From an uncultured Eubacteriales bacterium (GTDB lineage: Bacteria > Bacillota > Clostridia > Oscillospirales > Acutalibacteraceae): a stretch of DNA of 64,000 nt. The position numbers and the translations under genes were made by a program. Positions 1 through 8,387 of this stretch are shown here, in pieces. How positions within the stretch are numbered: position 1 is the first letter of the stretch; every line of letters starts with the position of its first letter. The notes beneath the pieces were generated by a model. That model worked only from the letters and a program-made list of their open reading frames with translations. It was not told where the DNA came from and ran no database searches. The stretch is taken from NCBI GenBank assembly GCA_951801675.1, contig CATONX010000005.1:1-64000 (forward strand), given 5' to 3'.

Positions 1-1196
1 GGGAAAAGCCCGGCATTGCCGAGCATCGCTTCGGCGGTATGCAGCATGTCGGCCACCTGGTTGCCAGCGCTTCTGGCCGCCCCTTCCCCGCTTTGGTTCA
101 AATCAGACGCCCGCTTGAGGGACAGGGTATGTACCGTCACGCTCTCCGGGTTTAACTCGATCACCTGGCGCAGGGTATCTGTAAAGCCCTCGGCCGTGTC
201 CGCCGGCAGCCCGACAATCAGGTCCATATTGATATTCGAAAACCCGGCGGCGCGGGCCAGATGGAACGCTTCCACCGTCTGCGCGGCGGTATGCCGCCGG
301 CCGATGGCCGCAAGCACCTGGTCATGCATGGTCTGGGGGTTGATGCTGATGCGGGTGACGCCGCCCGCTTTGAGCGCGTCGAGCTTCTCTTTCGTAATGG
401 TGTCCGGCCGCCCGGCCTCCACCGTATATTCGCGCACCGTACTCAGGTCGAAATTCTCACGCACCGCCTTAAGAAGGGCGGTAAGCTGTTCGGCCGTCAG
501 GGTGGTGGGGGTGCCGCCGCCAAAATAAACCGTTTCCAGACGCAGCCCCAGGTCCTTGGCGATTTTCCCCGTTTCCTCGATTTCCTTGCAAAGCAGCCGC
601 ACATAGTCCGGAATCAGCTTAAAGGTCTTTTCAATCCCCACCGATACAAAGGAGCAGTAAGCGCACCGAGTGGGGCAAAAGGGGATGGAAATGTAAAGAG
701 AAAAGGAATCGGGACGGGATTTCGCCAGGTGCACGTTCTCCGCTTTGACCGTGTGGAGAGCAAGCTCTGTCTTTTCCTCTGACACCAAAAGCCGGTCCCG
801 GAAATACCGGGCCGCCGCTTCCTCGCTTCCTTCCTCCGCGATAAGCCTTCGCATCAGCTTGACCGGGCGCACCCCCGTGAGAATTCCCCATTTCGGGGTA
901 AAGCCTCTCACCTTTACAAGCACTTCAAACAAAGCCACAGCCATCTGCCGCTCGCATTCCTTCTCGTAATCCGGGCTGCTGTTCTCCACCTGTCTTGTCC
1001 TGCTTTCCTTTGTCACAAAAGCCTGATAAGAGGCGGTCAGAGCCGTGGTGGTTTCCCCTTTTCGCAGCGAGGTGACAATCACGACCTCATCCTCTGCCGG
1101 CTCGTACACCACCCGGATGCGCTCCTGGGGATAAAACACCCGGCAAAGGTTCTCCATCTCGTAATGAAAAGCATGTCCGTCAATGTATAGCGTCAT
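1..1196 (-). CDS. hemZ: Coproporphyrinogen III oxidase-like radical SAM protein HemZ (partial)
   Basis: This gene is absent from the ORF track because its 3' end lies outside the window. I read it directly on the minus strand from the ATG at 1196 (MTLYIDGHAFHYEMENL). A HemZ-type N-terminal region is followed by the radical SAM cluster motif CPTRCAYC and then YFGGGTPTTL, the glycine-rich SAM-binding element. HemZ-family proteins are oxygen-independent coproporphyrinogen dehydrogenase-like enzymes of Firmicutes. Whether this one makes haem or has another radical SAM role cannot be told here. It starts 9 bp after the MBL hydrolase stop and is the last visible gene of the recJ-relA-dtd operon. 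About 398 residues are seen, and the C-terminal HemN-like part is missing. Confidence 0.85.
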   Translation of the reverse strand, partial: MTLYIDGHAFHYEMENLCRVFYPQERIRVVYEPAEDEVVIVTSLRKGETTTALTASYQAFVTKESRTRQVENSSPDYEKECERQMAVALFEVLVKVRGFTPKWGILTGVRPVKLMRRLIAEEGSEEAAARYFRDRLLVSEEKTELALHTVKAENVHLAKSRPDSFSLYISIPFCPTRCAYCSFVSVGIEKTFKLIPDYVRLLCKEIEETGKIAKDLGLRLETVYFGGGTPTTLTAEQLTALLKAVRENFDLSTVREYTVEAGRPDTITKEKLDALKAGGVTRISINPQTMHDQVLAAIGRRHTAAQTVEAFHLARAAGFSNINMDLIVGLPADTAEGFTDTLRQVIELNPESVTVHTLSLKRASDLNQSGEGAARSAGNQVADMLHTAEAMLGNAGLF

Positions 1197-1205
1197 GGTA
1201 TTCTC

Positions 1206-1823
1206 TCAATCTCCGTAAAAATAGGGGTTGTGGTCCCTCTCGTACTGCAAAGTGGTTTCCTCGTCGTGACCGGGAAGCACCCGATAGTCCCCCGGGAGAG
1301 CGGCCAGCTTTTGCAGGGATTTGCACAAGGTCGGATAGCTGCCGTCGGCAAAATCGGTCCGCCCCACCTCCAGGCGAAACAGCGTGTCCCCGGTGAAGAG
1401 CACGTCTTTGCACAAATAGCAGCAGCCTCCCGCCGAATGGCCGGGAGTGGAAAGGACCCGGATGGTCAGATTCCCTACCGAAAGGGTATCCTCGTCTTTG
1501 AGGCGCACGTCGGTGTGAATAGGAGGCAGGTCCCGCCCGAACATTTTGGATACGTTGCGTTCGGGGTCGTTGACCGCGTCCGCCGCGTCCTCGTGCATGG
1601 CGACCAGGGCGCCGGTTTCCTTCTGCACATCCAGAAGGGCGGCAAAATGGTCAAAGTGTGCGTGGGTAAGCAGGATGTATTTGACGTGGTAGCCTTCCAA
1701 AGAGGACACGATCTTCCCCGGGCAGGACCCCGGATCGATCACCGTCGCCTCTTTGGTCTCCTCGTCCATCAGCAGATAGCAGTTGGCAGCAAAGCCGCCC
1801 ACCTTCATACGTGTGATTTTCAT
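1206..1823 (-). CDS. MBL-fold metallohydrolase (glyoxalase II-like)
   Basis: A 205-residue metallo-beta-lactamase-fold protein. It carries the metal motif THAHFDH (around residue 53), STPGHSAGG, a GD of the fourth metal motif (FTGDTLF) and PGHDEET near the C-terminus. This matches the short hydroxyacylglutathione hydrolase-like proteins that Firmicutes encode beside relA and dtd. The substrate is unknown, and a true glyoxalase II role is unproven because the C-terminal glutathione-binding domain is absent. It lies between the Nudix gene and hemZ with short gaps, so co-transcription is likely. The ATG is preceded by a GGAAAGAC-type SD. Confidence 0.88.
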   Translation of the reverse strand: MKITRMKVGGFAANCYLLMDEETKEATVIDPGSCPGKIVSSLEGYHVKYILLTHAHFDHFAALLDVQKETGALVAMHEDAADAVNDPERNVSKMFGRDLPPIHTDVRLKDEDTLSVGNLTIRVLSTPGHSAGGCCYLCKDVLFTGDTLFRLEVGRTDFADGSYPTLCKSLQKLAALPGDYRVLPGHDEETTLQYERDHNPYFYGD

Positions 1824-1847
1824 CGTCTTTCCTCCAGAAAACAGCGA

Positions 1848-2342
1848 TCAGATAGAAAAAAGCAGGTCGAAGTATTCTTTCCCATAGTTGTGAAACTCGC
1901 CCGACTGGACCATCCCGGTAATCTCCTCCCGGCTGGCCCACTTGACCGCTTCCACCTCTTCCTTTTGCAGCACCAAAGCGGACACGTCCACCGGCTGGGT
2001 AAGCAGATAGATATCGGCAAAGTCCTGCCTGCGCATTAAGCGGCGGATGAGCCGGAAGTTCTGAGGCGGCGCGTCGATGCCCAGCTCCTCCTTGGCTTCC
2101 CGCACGGCAGTCGTCAGGCTATCCTCCCCGGCGACCACCGAGCCGCTGGTGGACGACCATTTTCCCGGCATGGAAAACACCGTCTTCGCCCGTTTTTGGA
2201 TGAGGTATTCCCCTTTTTCGTTTTTCGCCCAGATATGCACCACCAGGTGGTAATCCCCCCGTTTGATCCGGTTTCCCCGGACCATGGTGCGCCCGGTCTT
2301 GTTTCCTTTTTCATCAAGAATATCCCATAGCTCCATATCCAC
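1848..2342 (-). CDS. Nudix hydrolase
   Basis: A 164-residue Nudix protein. The complete Nudix box GX5EX7REUXEEXGU is visible as GSVVAGEDSLTTAVREAKEE followed by LGI, around residues 67-89. The N-terminal phrase ELWDILDEKGNKTGRTMVRG resembles the isopentenyl-diphosphate isomerase-like/YfcD branch, whose members hydrolyse nucleoside-diphosphate derivatives. The exact substrate cannot be inferred. It belongs to the relA-dtd-hemZ operon, downstream of dtd, and the purine-rich stretch AGGGTAGGTG precedes the ATG. Confidence 0.88.
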   Translation of the reverse strand: MDMELWDILDEKGNKTGRTMVRGNRIKRGDYHLVVHIWAKNEKGEYLIQKRAKTVFSMPGKWSSTSGSVVAGEDSLTTAVREAKEELGIDAPPQNFRLIRRLMRRQDFADIYLLTQPVDVSALVLQKEEVEAVKWASREEITGMVQSGEFHNYGKEYFDLLFSI

Positions 2343-2378
2343 ACCTACCCTTTTTATGATGTTGCCTGTTTGCTGTTT

Positions 2379-2828
2379 TTATAATTCCATTGTGTCGAGC
2401 AAAATTGTCACCGGCCCGTCGTTCAATAGAGACACCTTCATGTCCGCCCCGAACACACCGGTGGGTACCTGCTCGATCCCCTCCCCTTTCAGCGCCTCCA
2501 CGTAAAAGCGGTAAAGCCGGTCCGCTTCTTTGGGCTCGGCGGCGTTTGTAAAGGAAGGACGGCGGCCGTGGCGGCAGTCGGCATACAAGGTAAACTGAGA
2601 CACCACCAAAGCGCTTCCCCCTATGTCCAACACCGACCGGTTCATTTTGTCCTGTTCGTCGGTAAAAATGCGAAGACCCGCGGTTTTACGCGCCAGCAGG
2701 GAAGCCTCGGCCTCCCCGTCCCCATGGGTGACACCCAGCAAAATGAGAAGCCCCGGGCCGATCTCCCCCACTGTTTTTCCATCCACTTCCACCCGGGCGT
2801 TCGCCACCCGCTGAATGACTGCTCTCAT
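2379..2828 (-). CDS. dtd: D-aminoacyl-tRNA deacylase
   Basis: The track ORF is over-extended. The true start is the ATG at 2828 ([17 protein letters not shown]), preceded by GGAAGGAG. That gives 149 residues, the usual Dtd length. The family signature [17 protein letters not shown] is present, as is the C-terminal [11 protein letters not shown] with the GP dipeptide of the chiral proofreading site. Dtd frees tRNAs mischarged with D-amino acids or glycine in the cytosol. It lies 20 bp downstream of relA, the common Firmicute arrangement. Confidence 0.95.
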   Translation of the reverse strand: MRAVIQRVANARVEVDGKTVGEIGPGLLILLGVTHGDGEAEASLLARKTAGLRIFTDEQDKMNRSVLDIGGSALVVSQFTLYADCRHGRRPSFTNAAEPKEADRLYRFYVEALKGEGIEQVPTGVFGADMKVSLLNDGPVTILLDTMEL

Positions 2829-2848
2829 CCGTCCGTCTCCTTCCTTTC

Positions 2849-5017
2849 CTATGCGCGTTTCGCGGAAAGGACGCCCGGAATCTTTGCAATACGGGAAATG
2901 ATGCCGCTCAAATGCTCCTTGCCGTTGACGCCGATGGTCAGCTGAATACCCACGCTGCTGCCCTTGGCTTCCTGGGCGTTGAAGGCGTGGATCATCACGT
3001 GCATGGCGGCCAGCTGACCGGTTAAATCGGCCAGAATGCCGTGGCGGTTGGTGACCTCCACGTTCAAGCCGCACTTGTATTCGCCCTTATGCACCGTGTC
3101 CCAATAGGCGCTGACCCACCGCTCCGGCTCATCGGACATGGCGATCACCTTGGGGACATTGGGGCAGTCCCGCTTGTGGATGGAGACGCCGTAGCCCCGG
3201 GTGATGAACCCGATGATCTCGTCCCCGGGCAGGGGATTGCAGCAGCGGGAGAATTTCACCAGACAATTGTCCACCCCTTCGATGATGACGCCGGAGTTGT
3301 TGACCACCTTGCGTTTGGGCGCGGTGATGGCCGTTTCCGGGTTAAAGCGTTCCGCCTTTACAATTCTCTGATACTCGTCCCGGATGCGGGGCATGATTCT
3401 GGACAATACCACCCCGCCGTAGCCGATGGAGGCGTAGAGCTCCTCCACCGAATTGCAGTGCTGCTTTGCCGCTAAGTCCTGCAAAAACTCCTGCATTTTT
3501 TCTTCCGGCAGCCGGATGCTGTTGCGGGCAAATTCCCGCTCCAGCTCCGCCTTGCCTTCTATGATATTCTCTTCCTTGCACTCGTTTTTAAACCACTGGC
3601 GTATTTTGGTTCTGGCCTGGCCCGTCTGTACGATCTTCAGCCAGTCCCGGCTGGGTCCGTGTTTGGGATCGGAAGAGGTCATAACCTCGATGATTTCGCC
3701 GGTTTTCACCTTGTATTCCAGCGGCACGATCCGCCCGTCCACCTTCGCGCCGGTCATCCGGTTGCCCACGGCGGAATGGATGGCATAGGCAAAGTCGATG
3801 ACGGTGGAGCCCACCGGCAGGCTGATCACGTCCCCCTTGGGGGTGAGCACAAACACCTCCTCCGGGGCCAAATCGGTTTTGATGGTGCGCACAATGTCTT
3901 CCACATCGTCCGCTTCCTTCTGGTTTTCGAGCATCTGGCGAATCCAGGCCAGGCGCTCCTCCAGCTTGTCCTTCCCCTGGATACCGGCCTTGTACTTCCA
4001 GTGGGCCGCGATGCCGTATTCCGCCGTGTGGTGCATGTCCCACGTGCGGATCTGCACCTCGAAGGGAACCCCTTCCTTGCCGATGACGGTGGTGTGCAGC
4101 GACTGGTACATGTTTGGCTTGGGAGTACAGATATAGTCCTTAAACCGGCTGGGAACCGGACGGAACATGTCGTGAATGATGCCTAAGACGTTATAGCAGT
4201 CGATGAGCGTGTCCACAATGATGCGTACGGCGTAAATGTCGTAAATCTCATCGAAGGACTTGCCCTGGATGATCATTTTGCGGTAGATGCCATTGACGCT
4301 TTTGACCCGGCCTTCGATGTAGACGTTTGGCATGATGCTGCTCAGACGTTCGCGGATCTGCTCCTGCAGGCTTTTTAACAGCCGTTCCCGGTCGTTTTTG
4401 CGCAGCTCCAGGTTTTCTTCGATCTCGTGCACCGCCACCGGGTCCAGATAATGGATGGACAGGTCCTCCAGTTCCTCCTTGACCGCGCGGATACCGAGAC
4501 GGTGGGCGATGGGCGCGTAAATGTCCATGGTTTCCCGGGCCTTGTCCCGGCGCTTTTGCTCGGGCATATACTGGAGGGTGCGCATGTTGTGCAGCCGGTC
4601 GGCCAGTTTTATGATGATAACCCGGATGTCCTGAGACATGGCCAGCAGCATCTTGCGCACGTTTTCCGCCTGCTGCTCCTCCCGGGAGGAATAGGGGATC
4701 TTATCGAGCTTCGTCACCCCGTCCACCAGAGCCGCTATGTCCTCACCAAACAAATCGGTGATCTCCTTAATGGTGTGCCCGGTGTCCTCCACCACGTCGT
4801 GGAGCAGCGCCGCGATGATGCAGTCGGTGTCCATTCCTAAGTTTACAAGAATGGCCGCCACATTGAGCGGATGGAGAAAATACGGCTCGCCCGACTGGCG
4901 CTTCTGCCCTTTGTGGGCGTCGAACGCATAGTCGTACGCCTTGTGAACCTGCTCGTAATCATAAGGCCGGCCGGTTTCCTTCATAATCTGGTAAAGCCAG
5001 TCATAGGTCATTTCCAT
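2849..5017 (-). CDS. relA: Bifunctional (p)ppGpp synthetase/hydrolase, RelA/SpoT family
   Basis: A 722-residue long RSH protein. An N-terminal HD hydrolase domain ([22 protein letters not shown]) is followed by the synthetase domain ([18 protein letters not shown]), a TGS domain ([18 protein letters not shown]) and a C-terminal ACT domain ([20 protein letters not shown]). Both catalytic halves look intact, so it should make and degrade the stringent-response alarmones. The start ATG has a GGAGGTGAG SD. Only 4 bp separate it from the recJ stop, so the two are probably translationally coupled. Confidence 0.96.
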   Translation of the reverse strand: MEMTYDWLYQIMKETGRPYDYEQVHKAYDYAFDAHKGQKRQSGEPYFLHPLNVAAILVNLGMDTDCIIAALLHDVVEDTGHTIKEITDLFGEDIAALVDGVTKLDKIPYSSREEQQAENVRKMLLAMSQDIRVIIIKLADRLHNMRTLQYMPEQKRRDKARETMDIYAPIAHRLGIRAVKEELEDLSIHYLDPVAVHEIEENLELRKNDRERLLKSLQEQIRERLSSIMPNVYIEGRVKSVNGIYRKMIIQGKSFDEIYDIYAVRIIVDTLIDCYNVLGIIHDMFRPVPSRFKDYICTPKPNMYQSLHTTVIGKEGVPFEVQIRTWDMHHTAEYGIAAHWKYKAGIQGKDKLEERLAWIRQMLENQKEADDVEDIVRTIKTDLAPEEVFVLTPKGDVISLPVGSTVIDFAYAIHSAVGNRMTGAKVDGRIVPLEYKVKTGEIIEVMTSSDPKHGPSRDWLKIVQTGQARTKIRQWFKNECKEENIIEGKAELEREFARNSIRLPEEKMQEFLQDLAAKQHCNSVEELYASIGYGGVVLSRIMPRIRDEYQRIVKAERFNPETAITAPKRKVVNNSGVIIEGVDNCLVKFSRCCNPLPGDEIIGFITRGYGVSIHKRDCPNVPKVIAMSDEPERWVSAYWDTVHKGEYKCGLNVEVTNRHGILADLTGQLAAMHVMIHAFNAQEAKGSSVGIQLTIGVNGKEHLSGIISRIAKIPGVLSAKRA

Positions 5018-5021
5018 CGTC

Positions 5022-7076
5022 TCACCTCCCCGCCGCGTCTCTTTTACGCCGGATTTCGCACAAAACCGCGGAATCGTCCAAATTCACTTTTCCCTTGGTG
5101 GGCAGCAACCGAATGTCCAGCTGGCCCGCCCTATTTTCATAGGCGGCGATGCCCAGCTCCTGCAGCGCGTCCAGCGCCACCAGCAGCTTGCCGCTCCCTA
5201 GCCCCAGCCGATGAAAAAGCAGGTCGATGCTGCCCCGGTAGCCGCCCTGGGCGCGCACATAGCGAAAGAGAGCCGCCATTTCGTCCCGGTTTGGGCATAA
5301 GGCCGCCCATTCCTCTTCCTTACATGGTTCCCCTCTCTGCAGGCGTTCATACAACCGAAGGCCTTCGGTGCAGGCTTCCTCTTTGAGTCCCGACGGCCGC
5401 GCATCCTTGACGATCACCGAAAGGCTTTGTTCCCCGCGAAACTCCGAAATGGAGAGGGACACCGCCAAATCAAGCTTTTCCCCCTGGGAAAAGGCAAGCT
5501 CCGCCACCGGTGTCCCGAACCACACCGCCTGCACCTGGACGTTGTCCCGCCAAAGGTTTAAGCGCACATGCTTACCGCCCGCCAGCGGCGTGACGCTTTG
5601 CAGCGTCATACCAAACAGGCCGAACAAGGGCGCCGGGTTCTCACAGCCGAAGGGCTCGAGAAAATGCAGGTCCCGCACCGCTTCCAGAGAAAGGGAGGCC
5701 GGGCGCAGCTTGCAGTCGAGTGTAAGCTTGGGAAGGGGCATCGGTGTTGGGAGCCCCGCCGCATAGGCATTGATGGCCCGGCGGAATTCGTCCACCTTTC
5801 CGGCTTCCAGTTCCAGCCCGGCCGCCAGCTTATGCCCGCCGAACCGGGTCAGGTGAGTAGAACAGGCGGCGACGGCGTCGTACAGCGAAAAGCCGTCGAT
5901 GCTCCGACCAGAGCCTTTTGCCTTCTCTCCTTCAATGGAAATCAAAATACAAGGTTTGGCGTATCGCTCCATCATCTTGGAGGCGACGATGCCGATGACC
6001 CCCTTGTGCCACCCCTCCCCGGCCAGCACCAGCACCCGGTCGTAAGCAAAGGCCGGGTTTTCGTCCAGAATCTGCTGGGCCTTTTGAAGGATGTCCGCTT
6101 CAATCTGCTGGCGAAGCCGGTTCTCTCCATCGATTTCCTGGGCCAGGTCCTGGGCCTCTTGGGGATCCTCCGACAAAAGCAGGCGAACCGCCCGGTCAGG
6201 AGAACCGATGCGCCCCGCGGCATTGATGCGCGGGGCCAGGGAAAAGGCCACGTTTGTGCCGGTGAGCCGGCGCCCGGTCATCCCCGCCGCGTCCAGCAGG
6301 GCGGCTACTCCCGCCCGGTCGGAGTTACTCAGGTGCAAAAGCCCCCGCTGGACCAGCGCCCGGTTTTCTCCTTTTAAAGGAACCACGTCCCCCATGGTAC
6401 CGATGGCGACCAGGTCTGCATACTCGTCCAAGAGCCCCTCCGGCTCGCCGCCTTCCAGGGCTTGTACCAATTTAAAGGCCACGCCTACCCCCGCGTAGTC
6501 ATGAAACCGGCTGGGGCAGTCGGCCCGGTGGGGGTTTACCACCGCGCAGGCATTGGGAAGGGTATCGCCGGGGGTATGGTGGTCGGTTACCACCACATCC
6601 ATCCCAAGGGCACTGGCATAGTCGATTTCCTCGAGGGCGGATACGCCGTTGTCCACCGTAATCAAAAGCTTAACCCCGTCCTCATGAAGGGCGGCGACGG
6701 CTTCCTTGTTGAGCCCGTAACCCTCCCCTTCCCGCTTGGGGATATAGGTGCGTACGTCCGCGTCCCTGGCGCAAAGATAGGAATAGAGAACCGCCGTGGC
6801 CGTCACCCCGTCCGCGTCGTAGTCGCCATAGACCGCGATCCGCTCAAAGTTCTCAATGGCCGCTTCCACTCGCTCTACCGCCTTGTCCATATCCGCAAAA
6901 GAGAACGGGTCTTCAAAGGCGTCCGCTCCGTTTATGTATGCAATGGCAGCTTGTGGGTCATCAAAGCCGCGCCCGGCCAGCAGCACGCTGAGCAGGCCGG
7001 AAAACTGGCCCGATTCGCTCAGCGCGTTTGCCGCCGCCCGGTCAAAGGAATGAAGCACCCATCTTTTTCTTCCCAT
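5022..7076 (-). CDS. recJ: Single-stranded-DNA-specific exonuclease RecJ
   Basis: A 684-residue DHH-family 5'-3' exonuclease. The motifs VYGDYDADGVTATAVLY and TDHHTPGD are the metal-binding DHH core, and the DHHA1 motif FGGHKLAAG lies near residue 420. The C-terminal OB-fold region (VQAVWFG) and tail follow. RecJ acts in recombinational and base-excision repair in the cytosol. It is the first gene of the visible leftward housekeeping operon. The sequence GGTGAGG precedes the ATG, and the roughly 120-bp AT-richer gap upstream probably holds the promoter. Confidence 0.96.
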   Translation of the reverse strand: MGRKRWVLHSFDRAAANALSESGQFSGLLSVLLAGRGFDDPQAAIAYINGADAFEDPFSFADMDKAVERVEAAIENFERIAVYGDYDADGVTATAVLYSYLCARDADVRTYIPKREGEGYGLNKEAVAALHEDGVKLLITVDNGVSALEEIDYASALGMDVVVTDHHTPGDTLPNACAVVNPHRADCPSRFHDYAGVGVAFKLVQALEGGEPEGLLDEYADLVAIGTMGDVVPLKGENRALVQRGLLHLSNSDRAGVAALLDAAGMTGRRLTGTNVAFSLAPRINAAGRIGSPDRAVRLLLSEDPQEAQDLAQEIDGENRLRQQIEADILQKAQQILDENPAFAYDRVLVLAGEGWHKGVIGIVASKMMERYAKPCILISIEGEKAKGSGRSIDGFSLYDAVAACSTHLTRFGGHKLAAGLELEAGKVDEFRRAINAYAAGLPTPMPLPKLTLDCKLRPASLSLEAVRDLHFLEPFGCENPAPLFGLFGMTLQSVTPLAGGKHVRLNLWRDNVQVQAVWFGTPVAELAFSQGEKLDLAVSLSISEFRGEQSLSVIVKDARPSGLKEEACTEGLRLYERLQRGEPCKEEEWAALCPNRDEMAALFRYVRAQGGYRGSIDLLFHRLGLGSGKLLVALDALQELGIAAYENRAGQLDIRLLPTKGKVNLDDSAVLCEIRRKRDAAGR

Positions 7077-7194
7077 AGACTATCCTCACCGTCTGATTTT
7101 CCCCCGTTTGCCCAAGCCGTTAGGCAAACGCGGCGCATTCGTTGATATCGTTTTATTTTACCACTTTTGCCCGTTTGATTCAACCGCAATCTTT

Positions 7195-8025
7195 TCAGGT
7201 ATTCCACAGGCTATCGTAAATGTCCATCCGCCTTTCCATCACCGCCGCGTACCCCGCCTTGGCCCATTCTCCCACGTTTTGCGCGTCTTTCGGCGCCGGC
7301 ACCCGGATACATAGCACCCGTTTGAGCGCTCCCGTATCCAGAAGGTCCTGCAGCCGCCGGGCCGCTTTGTCCTCCCTTGCATTCGTTCCGTCCGGCCCGG
7401 TGTCGGCCTCCACCAGCAGCAGCCTCTGCGCGCCCAGCTCCCGCAAGGGCCAAAGCAGAGAGGTCTTAAGCAGGACGTTTCCATATAACAAATACCGCTC
7501 ACCCCGGGCGGTCACCAGAGTCTTTTCCCCAAAGATGCAGGCGGCGGCCATAGGCAGCGCCTCCGCCCGGGCAATCACCGCCGAGTCTCCCGCCGTCCCG
7601 GGAGGAAGGGTAACTGCGGTTATATCCTTGGCCCGCTGCAGGTCGAAAGCCGACAGAGCGCAGGCAGGCGGCAACGGCCCCAGCGGCGCGATCCCGGCCC
7701 GTTCCAAAACTTTGGTCAGACGCCGTTTGCGCCGCCAGCGGGAAACCGGGCCACCCCGGTTTTCAAAGCGCAGCAGCTTCATCAGCGCCCCCAGCTGGGC
7801 AGAGGTATCCACCTCCTGACAAAAAAGCAGCGCCGGCAGCGCAGCCGTCCCGGTTGCAGACACCGCCGCCACTCGAATGTCCAGTCTGCGTATCGCCGCC
7901 AGTGCGCCGATGGCCGCCGCGGCGCTATATCCATCACCCATCAGGGCGACCCCTGTCTTCAAGCCGCTCTCCCCCTTTCTGACGATCTTCCTGTTGCATT
8001 CGAAATGGATATGGCTCGTTCGCAT
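7195..8025 (-). CDS. Patatin-like protein, catalytically degenerate
   Basis: A 276-residue protein from the ATG at 8025, which has GGAAAGGG upstream. The ORF-track TTG start lacks an SD. Residues 24-63 follow the patatin pattern: a glycine-rich oxyanion-hole strand (GVALMGDGYSAAAAIGAL), then the turn where the nucleophile sits. There, SATGTAAL replaces the canonical GTSxGAL, so the catalytic Ser aligns with Gly59. The later DGG/A motif is YGN, so the catalytic Asp also appears lost. The overall order of elements still looks patatin-like. It is probably a non-enzymatic homologue, and its function is unknown. It sits upstream of recJ in the same orientation. Confidence 0.6.
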   Translation of the reverse strand: MRTSHIHFECNRKIVRKGESGLKTGVALMGDGYSAAAAIGALAAIRRLDIRVAAVSATGTAALPALLFCQEVDTSAQLGALMKLLRFENRGGPVSRWRRKRRLTKVLERAGIAPLGPLPPACALSAFDLQRAKDITAVTLPPGTAGDSAVIARAEALPMAAACIFGEKTLVTARGERYLLYGNVLLKTSLLWPLRELGAQRLLLVEADTGPDGTNAREDKAARRLQDLLDTGALKRVLCIRVPAPKDAQNVGEWAKAGYAAVMERRMDIYDSLWNT

Positions 8026-8283
8026 GCAACCCTTTCCTTCCAATGTACTCAAAAGGAGGCCTCCTGGTTCCTGTCCATTTTCTGCCGGCCGCTTTGTCTA
8101 GCTTGCGGGAAGGAACTCGCGGTCAAACGCATTGCAAAAAGGAGAAGATTCGCTCTTGTTACCGGATGAAAAAAGCCTCTTGCTTGGGCCTCAGAAAACC
8201 GGTGCCGGCCGGCTCACCGGCGTATGCGGCCGGAAGGAAGCGAAGGCGGGCATATTCCCCTGAAAGCGCATGTGATTTTCTGT

Positions 8284-8323
8284 AAAAAGGAAGAGGGCCG
8301 GATTCCCGGCCCTCTTCCTTTTT
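8284..8323 (-). terminator. Strong intrinsic terminator of the GGDEF-EAL gene
   Basis: The perfect 18-bp inverted repeat AAAAAGGAAGAGGGCCGG / CCGGCCCTCTTCCTTTTT has a 4-nt loop and is U-rich on both strands. It ends the leftward sensor operon. In the 8026-8387 gap I see only this terminator and, at its left end, upstream sequence of the patatin-like gene. Confidence 0.85.
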
Positions 8324-8387
8324 ATTTCTGACTTTTGTGCTCGTCGGCCGCTCCCGCCCGGCGGACAGGGGAACCGATTGATCGCAC

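Noticed and set aside
261-782. Plus-strand ORFs at the left edge
   Set aside because: They are shadows of hemZ, which is open to the window edge on the minus strand and therefore missing from the track.
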